A stretch of 64,000 nt of DNA from contig CALODJ010000009.1 of NCBI GenBank assembly GCA_942492025.1, positions 1 to 64,000 on the forward strand, read 5' to 3'. The notes under the pieces were generated by a model. The model was not told the DNA's origin. It did no database searches and worked only from the letters and a program-made list of their open reading frames with translations. A program made the position numbers and the translations under genes. Within the stretch, counting starts at the first letter, position 1. Every line of letters starts with the position of its first letter. This document shows, in pieces, positions 35,307 through 43,631 of the stretch. Source of the stretch: JABDQW01 sp942492025 (GTDB taxonomy: Bacteria > Pseudomonadota > Gammaproteobacteria > SZUA-229).

Positions 35307-35458
35307 AGGAAACTCTGATTAATTCAGAGTTTCCGCGGCGCACGGATGCGCCGCCATTTTCAATCGCGTTAAGCGATTGAAAATGAAGGAAAACAGAAAA
35401 TCGCATTTTATGTTTCCCGTGCTCTGATAATTCACGGATGAATTATTCAGAGCTTCCA
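35307..35458. repeat. Repeat family R3, copy 1
   Basis: AGGAAACTCTGATTAATTCA at the left, a central stem TTTTCAATCGCGTTAAGCGA with its inverse, and TTATTCAGAGCTTCC at the right. The same layout occurs inverted at 40058-40216 and in shortened form at 56529-56632. Confidence 0.75.
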
Positions 35459-35462
35459 TAAA

Positions 35463-36851
35463 TTATAAGGCCCGACCCTGTTCCCACTGATAAGGTGTGG
35501 CAGGTTTTTTCAATGGGACGCTGGACTGAAGTGCCTGGAGGCTTCCGGTTTGGTATTTCAATTTATGGGTGTCCCGTTGTTCGTAGTGGCGGGTACCGAG
35601 TTTCTCCCCGAAGAGTGCATAAACTTCATCAACGGTGCGCGGAGCACACGTCTGGGGGTGAAAGATGTTATGGTTACTGCTTGCTGCCTCGGGAAACAAT
35701 TCCACGGCATGCATGCCGGGGCTCTGGTCCAGCGATTGCAGAAAAGTGATGGCGTCGTCGGCACCCAGGAAGTGGGTCAGATAGAGATCGGTTTCTGTGG
35801 GTTCACGATCGAGCGTGTGCACCAGTTTTTGCTGATTATCACGCACCATTTCGGCGGCCATCATTGCGGATAGGCGGGGATTCTTACGCAACGCAAGCAG
35901 GTGCTGGTACATCGATTGGTCGCGCACGAAGGGCCGCTGGTATCGGTACCGGGTCATGTAGTACTCGATGTTTGCTGCGTAGTCGGCAACAAGGCCATAT
36001 TTTGCACCGTGCATCTTGAGGGTATTCAACCAGGTATCGTGGGTAAACTGGTACAAGCCTGTCGCCGAAGATGTCGCCGCCTCACTCTCGGGTTCGAAGT
36101 TGCTTTCAGTGGCGGCCAGCTTCATCAGGTACGAGAAGTTAACGCCGGTACGCACACTACTCAGACGGATGGCTGCAACGATACCATGGTCAATTCCATA
36201 CCTGTTGGCATCACTGCGGGCAAGGTTCGCATAGGTCTCCATGATGACAGCAAGTTCGGCATCCTGCAGTTGTTTGGCGGAATCCGGCAGGTACAGGGCG
36301 CGGAATTCTGCGATGGCCTGCCGGGTACGCGCTCCCTTGAAACCATCTGCCTCTCCCAGGTCAAAGCCAAGTGTCAGCAGATTTTTTTGTTGCGCCTTCA
36401 CTACCGGGTTAAAGCCTGAAGAGGGGGTATTGGCTTCTGGCTCCGGCATCACCAACAATGGCCCCCATGGCTTCTGACTCGCTGCTTTTGTCCTGGCGAA
36501 ACGGGTTATCTGTTTGCCGGATTCTGGTGACGGCTTCTTTTCGCTCACGCTTAGGTGCTCATCGAGCACGGTCTGCGGTTCACTCATAGCGAAGACCCCA
36601 GGCTGGTCGATCTTTGTAACATTGCCCTGCGCGTCGTAGAAAACGCCGGTAGAGAGATAAGATACGACAGCCACAAGGCAGACAGCGACTACTGTTGCGA
36701 AGCTCCACAGATCGGACGAGGTGTCCTTTGTCAGTGATGATTTGAGGGCCTTCACCTGTTTTTGAATACTTTCGCGCTCAGTGTCTATTTCTTCAAGTCG
36801 CAGATTCAGTAGCTCGAGCTTCCTCTTTTGTCTTTCAATTTTGTCTTTCAT
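35463..36851 (-). CDS. Membrane-anchored peptidoglycan-binding/transglycosylase-like protein
   Basis: 462 aa: an N-terminal charged coiled coil (about 1-45), one membrane helix (about 49-68), a low-complexity linker, a peptidoglycan-binding-like unit (about 150-200; LLTLGFDLGEADGFKGARTRQAIAEF), and an SLT-like lytic domain with KLAATESNFEP (catalytic-type glutamate) and SSATGLYQFTHDTWL. The topology places the enzyme domain in the periplasm with the coiled coil in the cytosol. It is probably a cell-wall remodelling enzyme; the cytosolic coiled coil suggests it is recruited by an internal partner. Monocistronic, next to repeats. Confidence 0.8.
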   Translation of the reverse strand: MKDKIERQKRKLELLNLRLEEIDTERESIQKQVKALKSSLTKDTSSDLWSFATVVAVCLVAVVSYLSTGVFYDAQGNVTKIDQPGVFAMSEPQTVLDEHLSVSEKKPSPESGKQITRFARTKAASQKPWGPLLVMPEPEANTPSSGFNPVVKAQQKNLLTLGFDLGEADGFKGARTRQAIAEFRALYLPDSAKQLQDAELAVIMETYANLARSDANRYGIDHGIVAAIRLSSVRTGVNFSYLMKLAATESNFEPESEAATSSATGLYQFTHDTWLNTLKMHGAKYGLVADYAANIEYYMTRYRYQRPFVRDQSMYQHLLALRKNPRLSAMMAAEMVRDNQQKLVHTLDREPTETDLYLTHFLGADDAITFLQSLDQSPGMHAVELFPEAASSNHNIFHPQTCAPRTVDEVYALFGEKLGTRHYEQRDTHKLKYQTGSLQALQSSVPLKKPATPYQWEQGRAL

Positions 36852-37303
36852 AGCGGTTCATTTTTACTCAGTTCATACGACGTCCATTCCTGTTGGCGAC
36901 GTCGCGTTACCGTACCCTTTGGGGTCACAGCACGATTTGATCACTTTGCAGCCACGACAACACGTGGATCTTGTAAAACCATATGCAAGTATTGTACAAA
37001 CTATTTTTATGTCCATTATTATTCAATATGTTAAGAATATTTACTATATAATTTATTGAAGTAATACTGTAAGAATATCCGTCAGTATTATTGGTTATTT
37101 TACAGTTCCAGGTTGCCGGTTATCGCTCGTCCGGCTTGAACGCGATGGTCCCGAGGTTCAAAAATGAACGGGTCAGATTTATTTGATGTCTGTATTACGT
37201 TAATCTAGCAACATACAGACACACGGAGGTGCTGTGTGATCAAATAAATTTGTCCCCTATTAACTGCGCATGCTAGTAGAGTAATGTTCATTCTCGATAA
37301 AAC
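36852..37303. repeat. Gene-free stretch with an 88-bp MITE-like unit
   Basis: AT-rich. At 37170-37257, GGGTCAGATTTATTTGAT and ATCAAATAAATTTGTCCCC are near-perfect inverse ends around 51 bases, a GGGGACAG-type miniature element. The promoter for the 37304 gene probably lies behind it. Confidence 0.65.
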
Positions 37304-37666
37304 ATGTCTTACGTAATTCACAAGGATGAAGCACTAGGTATAGTGAATGTTACCTATACTGGAACAGTAAGCCTTCATAACAGAATGCAGGCTGTTGAGC
37401 GGGTATGCCGTAACTACAGTCATTTACAACCGTTAAAAATACTGGTGGATGTCCGTGAGCTAGTCATGGATCTATCCATTGAAGAGCAGCAGGCATTCGG
37501 AAAGCACCTGGCTAACCACCCTGGATTAACCAATACAAGGGTTGCTGTGCTTCACAAATCCGATTTTAATCCAAATGTAGTAATTGATAACAGCGCATAC
37601 AGCAATGGTTATGTGCTGGCCCAGTTTTCGTCACTCACTGACGCTGAATTATGGTTGTCCGAATAA
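37304..37666 (+). CDS. STAS/SpoIIAA-like hypothetical protein
   Basis: 120 aa, soluble. The alternating pattern (YVIHKDEALGIVNVTYTGTV, LKILVDVRELVMDLSIEE, RVAVLHKSDFNP, AQFSSLTDAELWL) resembles small SpoIIAA/STAS-like proteins in which an ILVDVR.L strand is typical. I cannot assign a function. No neighbours in operon. Confidence 0.55.
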   Translation: MSYVIHKDEALGIVNVTYTGTVSLHNRMQAVERVCRNYSHLQPLKILVDVRELVMDLSIEEQQAFGKHLANHPGLTNTRVAVLHKSDFNPNVVIDNSAYSNGYVLAQFSSLTDAELWLSE

Positions 37667-37726
37667 GTGCGTACCTTCTGGTATTTATAGATTCATTGAT
37701 AACATCCATAAAAGAATAATAGGGGA

Positions 37727-37845
37727 GTGCGGCCGAGCAAGGTCGATAATTTCAGCGGGTGGGAGTCCCGCTTCGGCAAGGCAGGTTAGCCCGGATAGCA
37801 AGCATCGGGCAGGCGGTGGTAACTCCAAATGTTAGGCCGGGACGA
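37727..37845 (+). other. Structured RNA-like segment, possibly a group II intron 5' remnant
   Basis: Begins GTGCGGCCGAGC and contains GCGGGTGGGAGTCCCGC and GGTGGTAACTCC, which recall 5' domains of some group II introns (GUGYG start, GGGTG.AAGTCCC hairpin). No RT gene or domain V follows. Tentative. Confidence 0.3.
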
Positions 37846-37847
37846 GG

Positions 37848-37887
37848 GTCAGGCCGTACATTTCACATGTGAAATGTACGGCCTGAC
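37848..37887. repeat. Perfect 40-bp palindrome
   Basis: GTCAGGCCGTACATTTCACA followed immediately by its exact reverse complement, with no spacer. Confidence 0.95.
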
Positions 37888-37908
37888 ACTGTTACTGGGC
37901 TGTTACTG

Positions 37909-38035
37909 GAGCAGCCTGCCTCTGAGCAGCTCTATGCAAAACAAAAGAGTCCCCCACAAGCCGGTTTTTGTCAGGAGGCCGATGACAACTGAAGTGCATG
38001 CACCCTAAAAACATGAAAGTCACTACAGGGTAACG
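37909..38035. repeat. Duplicate of the ABC exporter 3' end (source 31483-31610)
   Basis: Contains GAGCAGCCTGCCTCTGAGCA, AAACAAAAGAGTC and GACAACTGAAGTGCATGC in the same order as the ABC gene tail, with roughly 15 substitutions by eye. The duplicated codons are out of any gene context here. Confidence 0.85.
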
Positions 38036-38046
38036 CCTGTTACTCT

Positions 38047-39162
38047 TTAACGAACTAATGCTATTTCACCATCCGCACACGAAAGCGAAAATTCCTCGCC
38101 GGACTGCTTATGTCTGTAGGTATAGGTCTTGCCGTCTCCCTTGTTCCTGATTTTCACCAGTGAGACCTCGTTACGCATCTGTTTTGACATGTCATCGATC
38201 TCTGCACGGTCGGGGCACTTGAACGTCATGAAAAACTGCTGCTTCATCATTATTTCAATCGACCGGGCCGATGACCTCGACTGCGCCTTTGCAACGAAAT
38301 TCACCGCGTTCTTGCTCACCAGCAGATTATCCAGCGCCGACTGTGCCTCCTTTGTCCGCAGCAGGTCATCCCTGTTTTCCGCCAGCACCTGGCGATAGAG
38401 GTTCTCGGCCCGGGTGAGGTTTGCGTTTACGGTTTTAATGTCTCCCGAGCCCATGCCCATGGACACCATCGCCTGCTTTGCTTCAAATACGGTTAAGCCA
38501 TAGCGAAGCTCGTCTTTTGCCAGCATCTTTATTTGTGCAGCATCATTTGCGTTGGAAGCGGCTATCTGTTCGAACAGGATCCTTGCACGCTTGTATTCGT
38601 AATTACGCTTCAAATTTTGTGCTTCATCATAGCGCGCACGCAATGCGCTGTTTTCAGGTCCGGTGTTGCCGGCAGGCTTTGTAGCGGCCTCCGGCGGCGC
38701 TACAACCAGCGCTTCAATCTTATCGTTCATTCTCTGCGCCGCGGTAAGCCCGATATGCTCCAGCGCGTCGTAGATGCCCTTGTAATCCAGGCCACGCAAT
38801 GAGATTGACGCGGTAGATATATAAGTCGGCTGGTTACGTATATTCGCCTCTATCGTTAATTTTGCCGTCTCCGCAGGACCGATCAGCGACACATTAAGGG
38901 TCAGCGCATTATCCACCACACGGTTCTTCACAAGCTCAAAGATGCCCCCGCTAGACAGCTCAGACAACGCGGTGTCACCGGCTGCCGCTTTCATGTCTTC
39001 TACAGGCAATGGGAACCAGTCGCCATTGCTGATTTCGGTTCTGCTTGAGATCTTGATCGGCGCGACAGCGGTGGCAGACAATGGTAACAGCAGCAGAAAA
39101 CAAGCGGCCATGTAGATGATGTTGCTGCAGAAACGAGATGGATGTTGAAATAATGAAAACAT
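38047..39162 (-). CDS. Hypothetical exported protein with predicted TPR-like helices
   Basis: 371 aa. Signal peptide or N-terminal anchor (IIYMAACFLLLLPLSATAV), then a beta-rich region (about 40-110; KISSRTEISNGDWFPLPVED), a Pro-rich linker and a helical region (about 175-310) with KRARILFEQIAASNANDAAQ and ANLTRAENLYRQVLAENRDD, which look like TPR-type repeats. The C-terminal part has three cysteines (KCPDRAE, SLSCADG). No known family recognised. The ATG at 39162 was chosen because AAGGA lies 11 bases upstream; the frame extends 14 codons further. Confidence 0.65.
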   Translation of the reverse strand: MFSLFQHPSRFCSNIIYMAACFLLLLPLSATAVAPIKISSRTEISNGDWFPLPVEDMKAAAGDTALSELSSGGIFELVKNRVVDNALTLNVSLIGPAETAKLTIEANIRNQPTYISTASISLRGLDYKGIYDALEHIGLTAAQRMNDKIEALVVAPPEAATKPAGNTGPENSALRARYDEAQNLKRNYEYKRARILFEQIAASNANDAAQIKMLAKDELRYGLTVFEAKQAMVSMGMGSGDIKTVNANLTRAENLYRQVLAENRDDLLRTKEAQSALDNLLVSKNAVNFVAKAQSRSSARSIEIMMKQQFFMTFKCPDRAEIDDMSKQMRNEVSLVKIRNKGDGKTYTYRHKQSGEEFSLSCADGEIALVR

Positions 39163-39284
39163 GCGGGCACTGATCCTTGCGTAATGGATTATCTGAATGC
39201 CCACTGATTATAGGCAATATCGGGCGATTCTTCCCGGTTGAGAGATAAACTCAGCGGTCACCCCACAGCCAGGCGGCGCCCATT

Positions 39285-39598
39285 ACGCCCGATGAATCAC
39301 TGGAGAAACATGCCCCACTCGTGCATGTGCTCGGTTGTAGGTTTGTGTATATACGCCATTGAGCTGACGCATGCCTTTGGACAGGTTCGCGTCGGTGGTT
39401 TCAATCAGCAAGTAATAGTGGTTACTCATTAGGCAAAAGGCATGACAAATCCAGTTATACCTGTCACATACCACTTCCACCTCCGATATATAACGCGTTC
39501 CTGTCGTTATTATTTTCACAGATCGCTTCGCGACGATCACCCCGTGAGGCCACGTGATAAAGCGCACCCGCATACTTCACTCGTAACGATCTGGACAT
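39285..39598 (-). pseudogene. Y1-transposase (RAYT/IS200-like) remnant
   Basis: Starts MSRSLRVKYAGALYHVASRG, the classic beginning of the family, then shifts frame and continues VVCDRYNWICHAFCLMSNHY, YLLIETTDANLSKGMRQLNG and VYTQTYNRAHARVGHV before the homology ends. The HUH-type NHYYLL motif is intact, but the C-terminal half with the catalytic tyrosine is gone. Confidence 0.85.
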
Positions 39599-39776
39599 GA
39601 CGTATAGATAATCTATTTATAATTCGTGGCGATAAAGACAACATGGGGCGAATCAAGATCAAAGACCTAACCTTTATTCATTCGATAGTAGTCAATATGA
39701 TATTTGATCCCTTTTCTGATGGTAGCTAGGGGCGCCGTGCGCATCACTCATTAAATCCTGATAACATGAAGTCGTC

Positions 39777-40049
39777 ATGACTGATACCTTTTCCAAATTT
39801 ATCCTGACAACGGTTCTGTTGATATCAGCAACGGCAGTCGGATGTTCAACATCAAAAACAACGGATGACCTGATCCCGTGCACAGAACCACGTCCCGAGG
39901 TCTGCACGATGGATTACAATCCGGTATGTGCCACGCGGCAGCTATCCGGTATTGAACGATGGAAGACCTACTCGAATGCCTGCACGGCATGTTCTGATGT
40001 CACTGTTATCGGTTACAGGAAAGGCGCGTGCAATGCTGTTAAGAAATAG
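39777..40049 (+). CDS. Small lipoprotein with a Kazal-like inhibitor domain
   Basis: 90 aa. Lipoprotein signal (LLISATAVGC, lipobox at about 20-23), then a domain with CTEPRPEVCTMDYNPVCATR, KTYSNACTACSDVTVIGYRK and GAC. The spacing C-P-VCTMDYNPVCA..TY.NAC.AC......Y..G.C is that of Kazal-type serine protease inhibitors, known in some bacteria. It would sit in the outer or inner membrane facing the periplasm or outside, possibly protecting against proteases. Monocistronic; a MITE-like repeat follows. Confidence 0.75.
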   Translation: MTDTFSKFILTTVLLISATAVGCSTSKTTDDLIPCTEPRPEVCTMDYNPVCATRQLSGIERWKTYSNACTACSDVTVIGYRKGACNAVKK

Positions 40050-40057
40050 TCGCCTTG

Positions 40058-40216
40058 TCTTAGGGAAGCTCTGAGTGTTCCCTCCAGGAATCATCAGAGC
40101 ACGAAAAATCAAAATTCGATTTTCATTTTTCTTCATTTTCAATCACATATGTGATTGAAAATGGCGTCGCATCCATGTGCCGCAAGGAAACTCTGAATAA
40201 ATCAGAGTTTCCTTAA
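40058..40216. repeat. Repeat family R3, copy 2 (inverse orientation)
   Basis: Starts GGGAAGCTCTGAGTGTTCC, has a central CATTTTCAATCACATATG stem with its inverse, and ends AAACTCTGAATAAATCAGAG, mirroring copy 1 at 35307. Confidence 0.75.
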
Positions 40217-40300
40217 AAAAGTCTATTTTATGTCAACCAGGTATGGGGTATTGCGTTAAAAAAAATAACAAGCTTAAAAATATTATGGAGAAGACAACAC

Positions 40301-40711
40301 ATGAATTCACAGTTTGCAAAAACACTGACGGGTATCCTGGTTGCACTCACTTTTGCCGCTGTATCAGCATCGGTCGCGGCGGGGAAAGGGGGTGGCAATC
40401 GTGGTGGGGGCCAGAGTGGTGGTTTTGGATCAAGTAATGGCGGTATGACGAATAATGGTGCTATGTACGGTGGGAGCCGGGCTTCCGGTAATAGCTATGA
40501 AAAAGGGTCTGGTAGTGGCAAGAGCCAGTCCAAAAATCAGCATCAGTATCAACACCAGCATCGTTATCAGAAAGGCAAAGGCAGTGGTCATGCTCAGGTC
40601 GAACGCAAGCAATACAGTGATTTTCAGGGTTGGCTGAATCAGAGCCCCCAGACCAGGACCCAGGATAATAGTCGTTACCAGACACAAATCATGAGCCAGG
40701 ATAGCCTATAA
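40301..40711 (+). CDS. Small secreted Gly/Gln/His-rich protein
   Basis: 136 aa. A clear signal peptide (MNSQFAKTLTGILVALTFAA...VAAG) is followed by a Gly/Ser/Asn-rich stretch (GKGGGNRGGGQSGGFGSSNG) and a Gln/His/Tyr-rich motif (NQHQYQHQHRYQKGKGSGH), then a short more ordered tail (YSDFQGWLNQSPQTR). The motif returns in the protein at 41620, so the two are paralogues; a larger relative lies at 52186. Low-complexity exported protein; function unknown (matrix, adhesion or metal binding are possible). Confidence 0.75.
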   Translation: MNSQFAKTLTGILVALTFAAVSASVAAGKGGGNRGGGQSGGFGSSNGGMTNNGAMYGGSRASGNSYEKGSGSGKSQSKNQHQYQHQHRYQKGKGSGHAQVERKQYSDFQGWLNQSPQTRTQDNSRYQTQIMSQDSL

Positions 40712-40886
40712 AACGTATAGCAAGTTGACAGTCTTAGCACGTGTGATAGCGACAGTGTCAGCATTCTGCTGTCATTGTCATTAATAATGCAAGCGGAACT
40801 TTGAACTTTTTAGAATGATTGCCTGTCCATCTACGCAGGGATGATGCGTCAAAGGTTTAACGGACCGATAATCTTTTTGAAGGCCA

Positions 40887-41042
40887 ATGATTATGAACAT
40901 CCTTAAGAAAGACATCCTTTCTGCTATATTAATCGCGCTTATATTCGCGATCGCGTCATCGGCTTTACAGCTTGGCAAAGCAGGTGGTCATAACAGAAGT
41001 ACAACGCAGTCAAGCGACACGTCAGTGTTGCAGATTGTGTGA
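40887..41042 (+). CDS. Very small exported protein, probably a shortened paralogue
   Basis: 51 aa: hydrophobic leader (LKKDILSAILIALIFAIASS) and LGKAGGHNRSTTQSSDTSV. The leader and GKxGGxN sequence after it resemble the starts of the neighbouring Gly-rich proteins, but the low-complexity body is missing. A terminator follows at 41154. Confidence 0.45.
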   Translation: MIMNILKKDILSAILIALIFAIASSALQLGKAGGHNRSTTQSSDTSVLQIV

Positions 41043-41153
41043 GTGTTAAAAACATCAGTCGTTTTTTCGTTGATTGAGATCATAACAAGGAACTAATCAT
41101 CTCGCGTGGGGGTCACAATAAATAATAGCAGCTGTGATTACTACAGCACCCTT

Positions 41154-41191
41154 GACAGCGACGACCCGGCTCCGTCGTCGCTGTCTCTTTT
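41154..41191 (+). terminator. Intrinsic terminator
   Basis: GACAGCGACGAC / GTCGTCGCTGTC, a perfect 12-bp stem with an 8-base loop, followed by TCTTTT. The sequence before it (AGCAGCTGTGATTAC...ACAGCACC) is repeated before the terminator at 41949. Confidence 0.9.
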
Positions 41192-41270
41192 GATACCGAC
41201 TTCCTGCAGTGACCTGGCAAAATCCCGTCCAGCTTTTACTATCTCATCAGCGACTTGGTCGTTAGTATGA

Positions 41271-41503
41271 GCCCGCATTTATCCGCCGATGGACGAACCC
41301 TCAATTGACCTCAAAATTCACAAAGCATTTTACTCAGTTGGAAATACACTCGATTATACCGCTCCTTCGCAAGACCCAGTGTGACAAATCCGTCTTGAAC
41401 GGATTTGGACAGCAAAGCGACCCCGAAGGGGTGAGAAACAGGAATGTATCTCCTCAATCCAAATCACTTTGAGATCATCTCGCCCTCAGGAGAGAATGCG
41501 GTT
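41271..41503. repeat. MITE-2 copy, inverse to that at 29491, with an internal insert
   Basis: GCCCGCATTT at the left and GAGAATGCGG at the right. Interior shares GATGGACGA, ATTCACAAAGCATTTT and CCGCTCCTTCGC with the inverse of 29491-29652. About 80 extra bases (around 41375-41455) break the alignment. Confidence 0.65.
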
Positions 41504-41619
41504 TAGTGCTATTAATCCAAATATATTTGAACTTTTTGTAAATTAACGTAACAAAAGTAAGGAAATGCTCAAAAATAACACATCCAATTTTACTAAACTT
41601 CTTATTTGGGGCTATAAAT

Positions 41620-41913
41620 ATGAAACTTTTGAATAAAACTGTTCCAGCAGTTCTTCTTGCACTGTCTTTTGCGATGGCTTCTTCTTCGGTTCTGGCAGCA
41701 GGAGGCGGCGGCGGTCAAGGCGGTGGTCAAGGACAGGCTGGTGGTGGCGGCTCGCAATCCCAGGGGATGGACAAGTCAAAGCATCAGTACCAGTACCAGC
41801 ATCAAAAAGGCAAAGGTGGCGGTCAGGGCAATCAGTCTGGCACGGGTGATAAAACCCAGACCCAGGATCAGACGCGTGATCAACAACAAACCACCACGCA
41901 GGAAAGTCAGTAG
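41620..41913 (+). CDS. Small secreted Gly/Gln-rich protein
   Basis: 97 aa: signal peptide (MKLLNKTVPAVLLALSFAMA...VLAAG), then GGGGGQGGGQGQAGGGGSQS, the shared motif KHQYQYQHQKGKGGGQG and a Gln/Thr/Asp-rich tail (GDKTQTQDQTRDQQQTTTQ). Paralogue of the 40301 product. No cysteine, and the mature part is disordered in appearance. Strong terminator behind it, so it is probably its own transcript. Confidence 0.75.
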   Translation: MKLLNKTVPAVLLALSFAMASSSVLAAGGGGGQGGGQGQAGGGGSQSQGMDKSKHQYQYQHQKGKGGGQGNQSGTGDKTQTQDQTRDQQQTTTQESQ

Positions 41914-41948
41914 AATACATAGCAGCTGTGATTACAACAGCACCTTTG

Positions 41949-41984
41949 ACAGCGGCGTCGGGACTTCGGCGCCGCTGTTTTTCT
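41949..41984 (+). terminator. Intrinsic terminator of the Gly/Gln-rich gene
   Basis: ACAGCGGCG / CGCCGCTGT stem, 12-base loop, TTTTTCTT behind it. Confidence 0.9.
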
Positions 41985-42034
41985 TATTACAGCTTGCCCC
42001 TAAATTCCAAATCCTTCAGGCAATACCCGGACTA

Positions 42035-42120
42035 ACCCGCATTTCTCACCAGGCAGCGTGGAATACTGGTAAGGCATTGGTTTTTTGGAGTGAAGCTCGG
42101 ATGATCAAAAATACAGAGTC
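42035..42120 (+). repeat. MITE-1 copy C, left third only
   Basis: CTA then ACCCGCATTTCTCACCAGG, GCGTGGAATACTGGTAAGGC and ATGATCAAAAATACAG. The remainder is missing. Confidence 0.75.
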
Positions 42121-42291
42121 ACGCTGGTTTCCTCGTGCATCCGCGATATGGGGCTGTTTCGCCTCAGCACAGGGACGTCGAATAATATATTACAATAGGA
42201 TATACGTATTTGTTAAAGCGAACAATCAAGAGCGTTGAATCGGTCGTAAAGGTTCTCTCTGCGTACTCTGTGTCTCTGTGGTGAGCTGGTT

Positions 42292-42546
42292 TTAACTGGC
42301 TTTCTCGTAAGCCGGCCCGAGCATCAATAACAGGATTTGTGCGTGTTCAGCGGCCTTTCGGCCGAGATCGGTCAGGTAACCACCATCCAACTGGGTAATA
42401 AGTCCCTTCGCATGCAGGCGCTTGACCGCTTCGATGACCTCGGGATTGGCGTTGTGGTGTACTTTAATGCCCTGGAAGTGACTGCTTTCCAGATTGAAGC
42501 GAATCAGCACATCGAGTTCATGCATCTGTTCAGGTGAGTAAGGCAT
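42292..42546 (-). CDS. TIGR02647 family small DNA-binding-like protein
   Basis: 84 aa, cytosolic. MPYSPEQMHELDVLIRFNLE, GIKVHHNANPEVIEAVKRLH, KGLITQLDGGYLTDLGRKAA and EHAQILLLML match the pattern I know for TIGR02647, a winged-helix-like family widely present in gammaproteobacteria and of unknown function. Single gene. Confidence 0.85.
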   Translation of the reverse strand: MPYSPEQMHELDVLIRFNLESSHFQGIKVHHNANPEVIEAVKRLHAKGLITQLDGGYLTDLGRKAAEHAQILLLMLGPAYEKAS

Positions 42547-42630
42547 GGCGGCATCTCAAAAATGGTCTGGGGTGCAATTGTATACAAACGTACGCGGTTT
42601 TACAGACCGAAATTAACCTATCCCGTGTGT

Positions 42631-43626
42631 TCAGATGGCAAACACGATCTTACCCTGCACATGTCCTTGTTCGATCATACGGTGTGCTACGGCCGCATCT
42701 TCCAGAGGCAACACATCGGAAACCGTTGGCTTCAACTTGAAATCCGTAATCAGCTTGGCACATCGATTCAGAATTTGACCCTGACGCCTGCGCGCCTCGG
42801 GTAGTTCCATTAGCATTGGCGTCAGCATTAAAGTGAAGCTGATACTCAAATTGCGATTTCGCGCTTGCTTCCAGCTGATGTCGGTGCCTGGATCGAGCAG
42901 GGTGTTGACATGCCCGTAGATTTTGGCAGCCGACAGGCTACGCTGAAATGTCTCGCCACCGATCGTATCGAGCACGACATCGACACCCTCGCCGTGGGTC
43001 CATTGCATGACCTCCTCGACAAAATCACTGTCGTGGTAGCGAATGGTCCGGTCTGCACCCAGCCGTTTAACAAATACCGCTTTTTCTTCTGTGCTGACAG
43101 TGGTGCAAACTCTTGCGCCGGCTGATTTGGCCAGTTGTATCGCAATATGACCAACACCACCGGCACCGGCATGAATCAAAATGGTTTGACTTGCCTTTAA
43201 GCCGGCACGATCAAACAAGGCTTCCCATGCAGTGATCGACACCAGCGGCAGCGCAGCCGCCTGTTCATAACTCAGCCGGGAAGGTTTCAATTCGGCTTCT
43301 TTTTCATCGAGCACGGTGTATTCTGCATAGTTGCCCGGCGCACCGCCGAGCCCGCCATGACAGAACCAGACGTCATCGCCTGGCGTGAAACGGGTAACGC
43401 GGTCACCGGTTTCAACGACGACACCGGCACCGTCGCATCCAAGTATCGCGGGCAGGGCATCATCAAAAAACACACCGCGGCTGCGCAGCTTGGTATCCAC
43501 TGGATTGACACCGGCAGCCTTGAGCTTGACCTTGATCTGGTTGGGGGAACTGATTTCAGGTTCATCGATGTCGGCGAGCTGTAATACATCAGCCGGGCCG
43601 ACATCGGTCATCAGGACTGCACGCAT
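42631..43626 (-). CDS. Zinc-free quinone oxidoreductase (MDR family)
   Basis: 331 aa NADPH-dependent reductase. GroES-like N-terminal domain (AAGVNPVDTKLRSRG, ILGCDGAGVVVETGDRVT) and Rossmann domain with GAGGVGHIAIQLAK. It lacks the zinc ligands of alcohol dehydrogenases, as in quinone reductases. It lies 5 bp downstream of the OYE gene, so both reductases are probably made together and act on electrophilic enones or quinones. Confidence 0.88.
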   Translation of the reverse strand: MRAVLMTDVGPADVLQLADIDEPEISSPNQIKVKLKAAGVNPVDTKLRSRGVFFDDALPAILGCDGAGVVVETGDRVTRFTPGDDVWFCHGGLGGAPGNYAEYTVLDEKEAELKPSRLSYEQAAALPLVSITAWEALFDRAGLKASQTILIHAGAGGVGHIAIQLAKSAGARVCTTVSTEEKAVFVKRLGADRTIRYHDSDFVEEVMQWTHGEGVDVVLDTIGGETFQRSLSAAKIYGHVNTLLDPGTDISWKQARNRNLSISFTLMLTPMLMELPEARRRQGQILNRCAKLITDFKLKPTVSDVLPLEDAAVAHRMIEQGHVQGKIVFAI

Positions 43627-43631
43627 GCTGT

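Noticed and set aside
37727..37845. Full group II intron starting at GTGCG
   Set aside because: No domain V or RT follows; listed only as a tentative remnant.
41120..41990. Possible CRISPR-like repetition (AGCAGCTGTGATTAC at two sites)
   Set aside because: Only two copies about 800 bp apart, each before a terminator; a gene-terminator duplication explains it.
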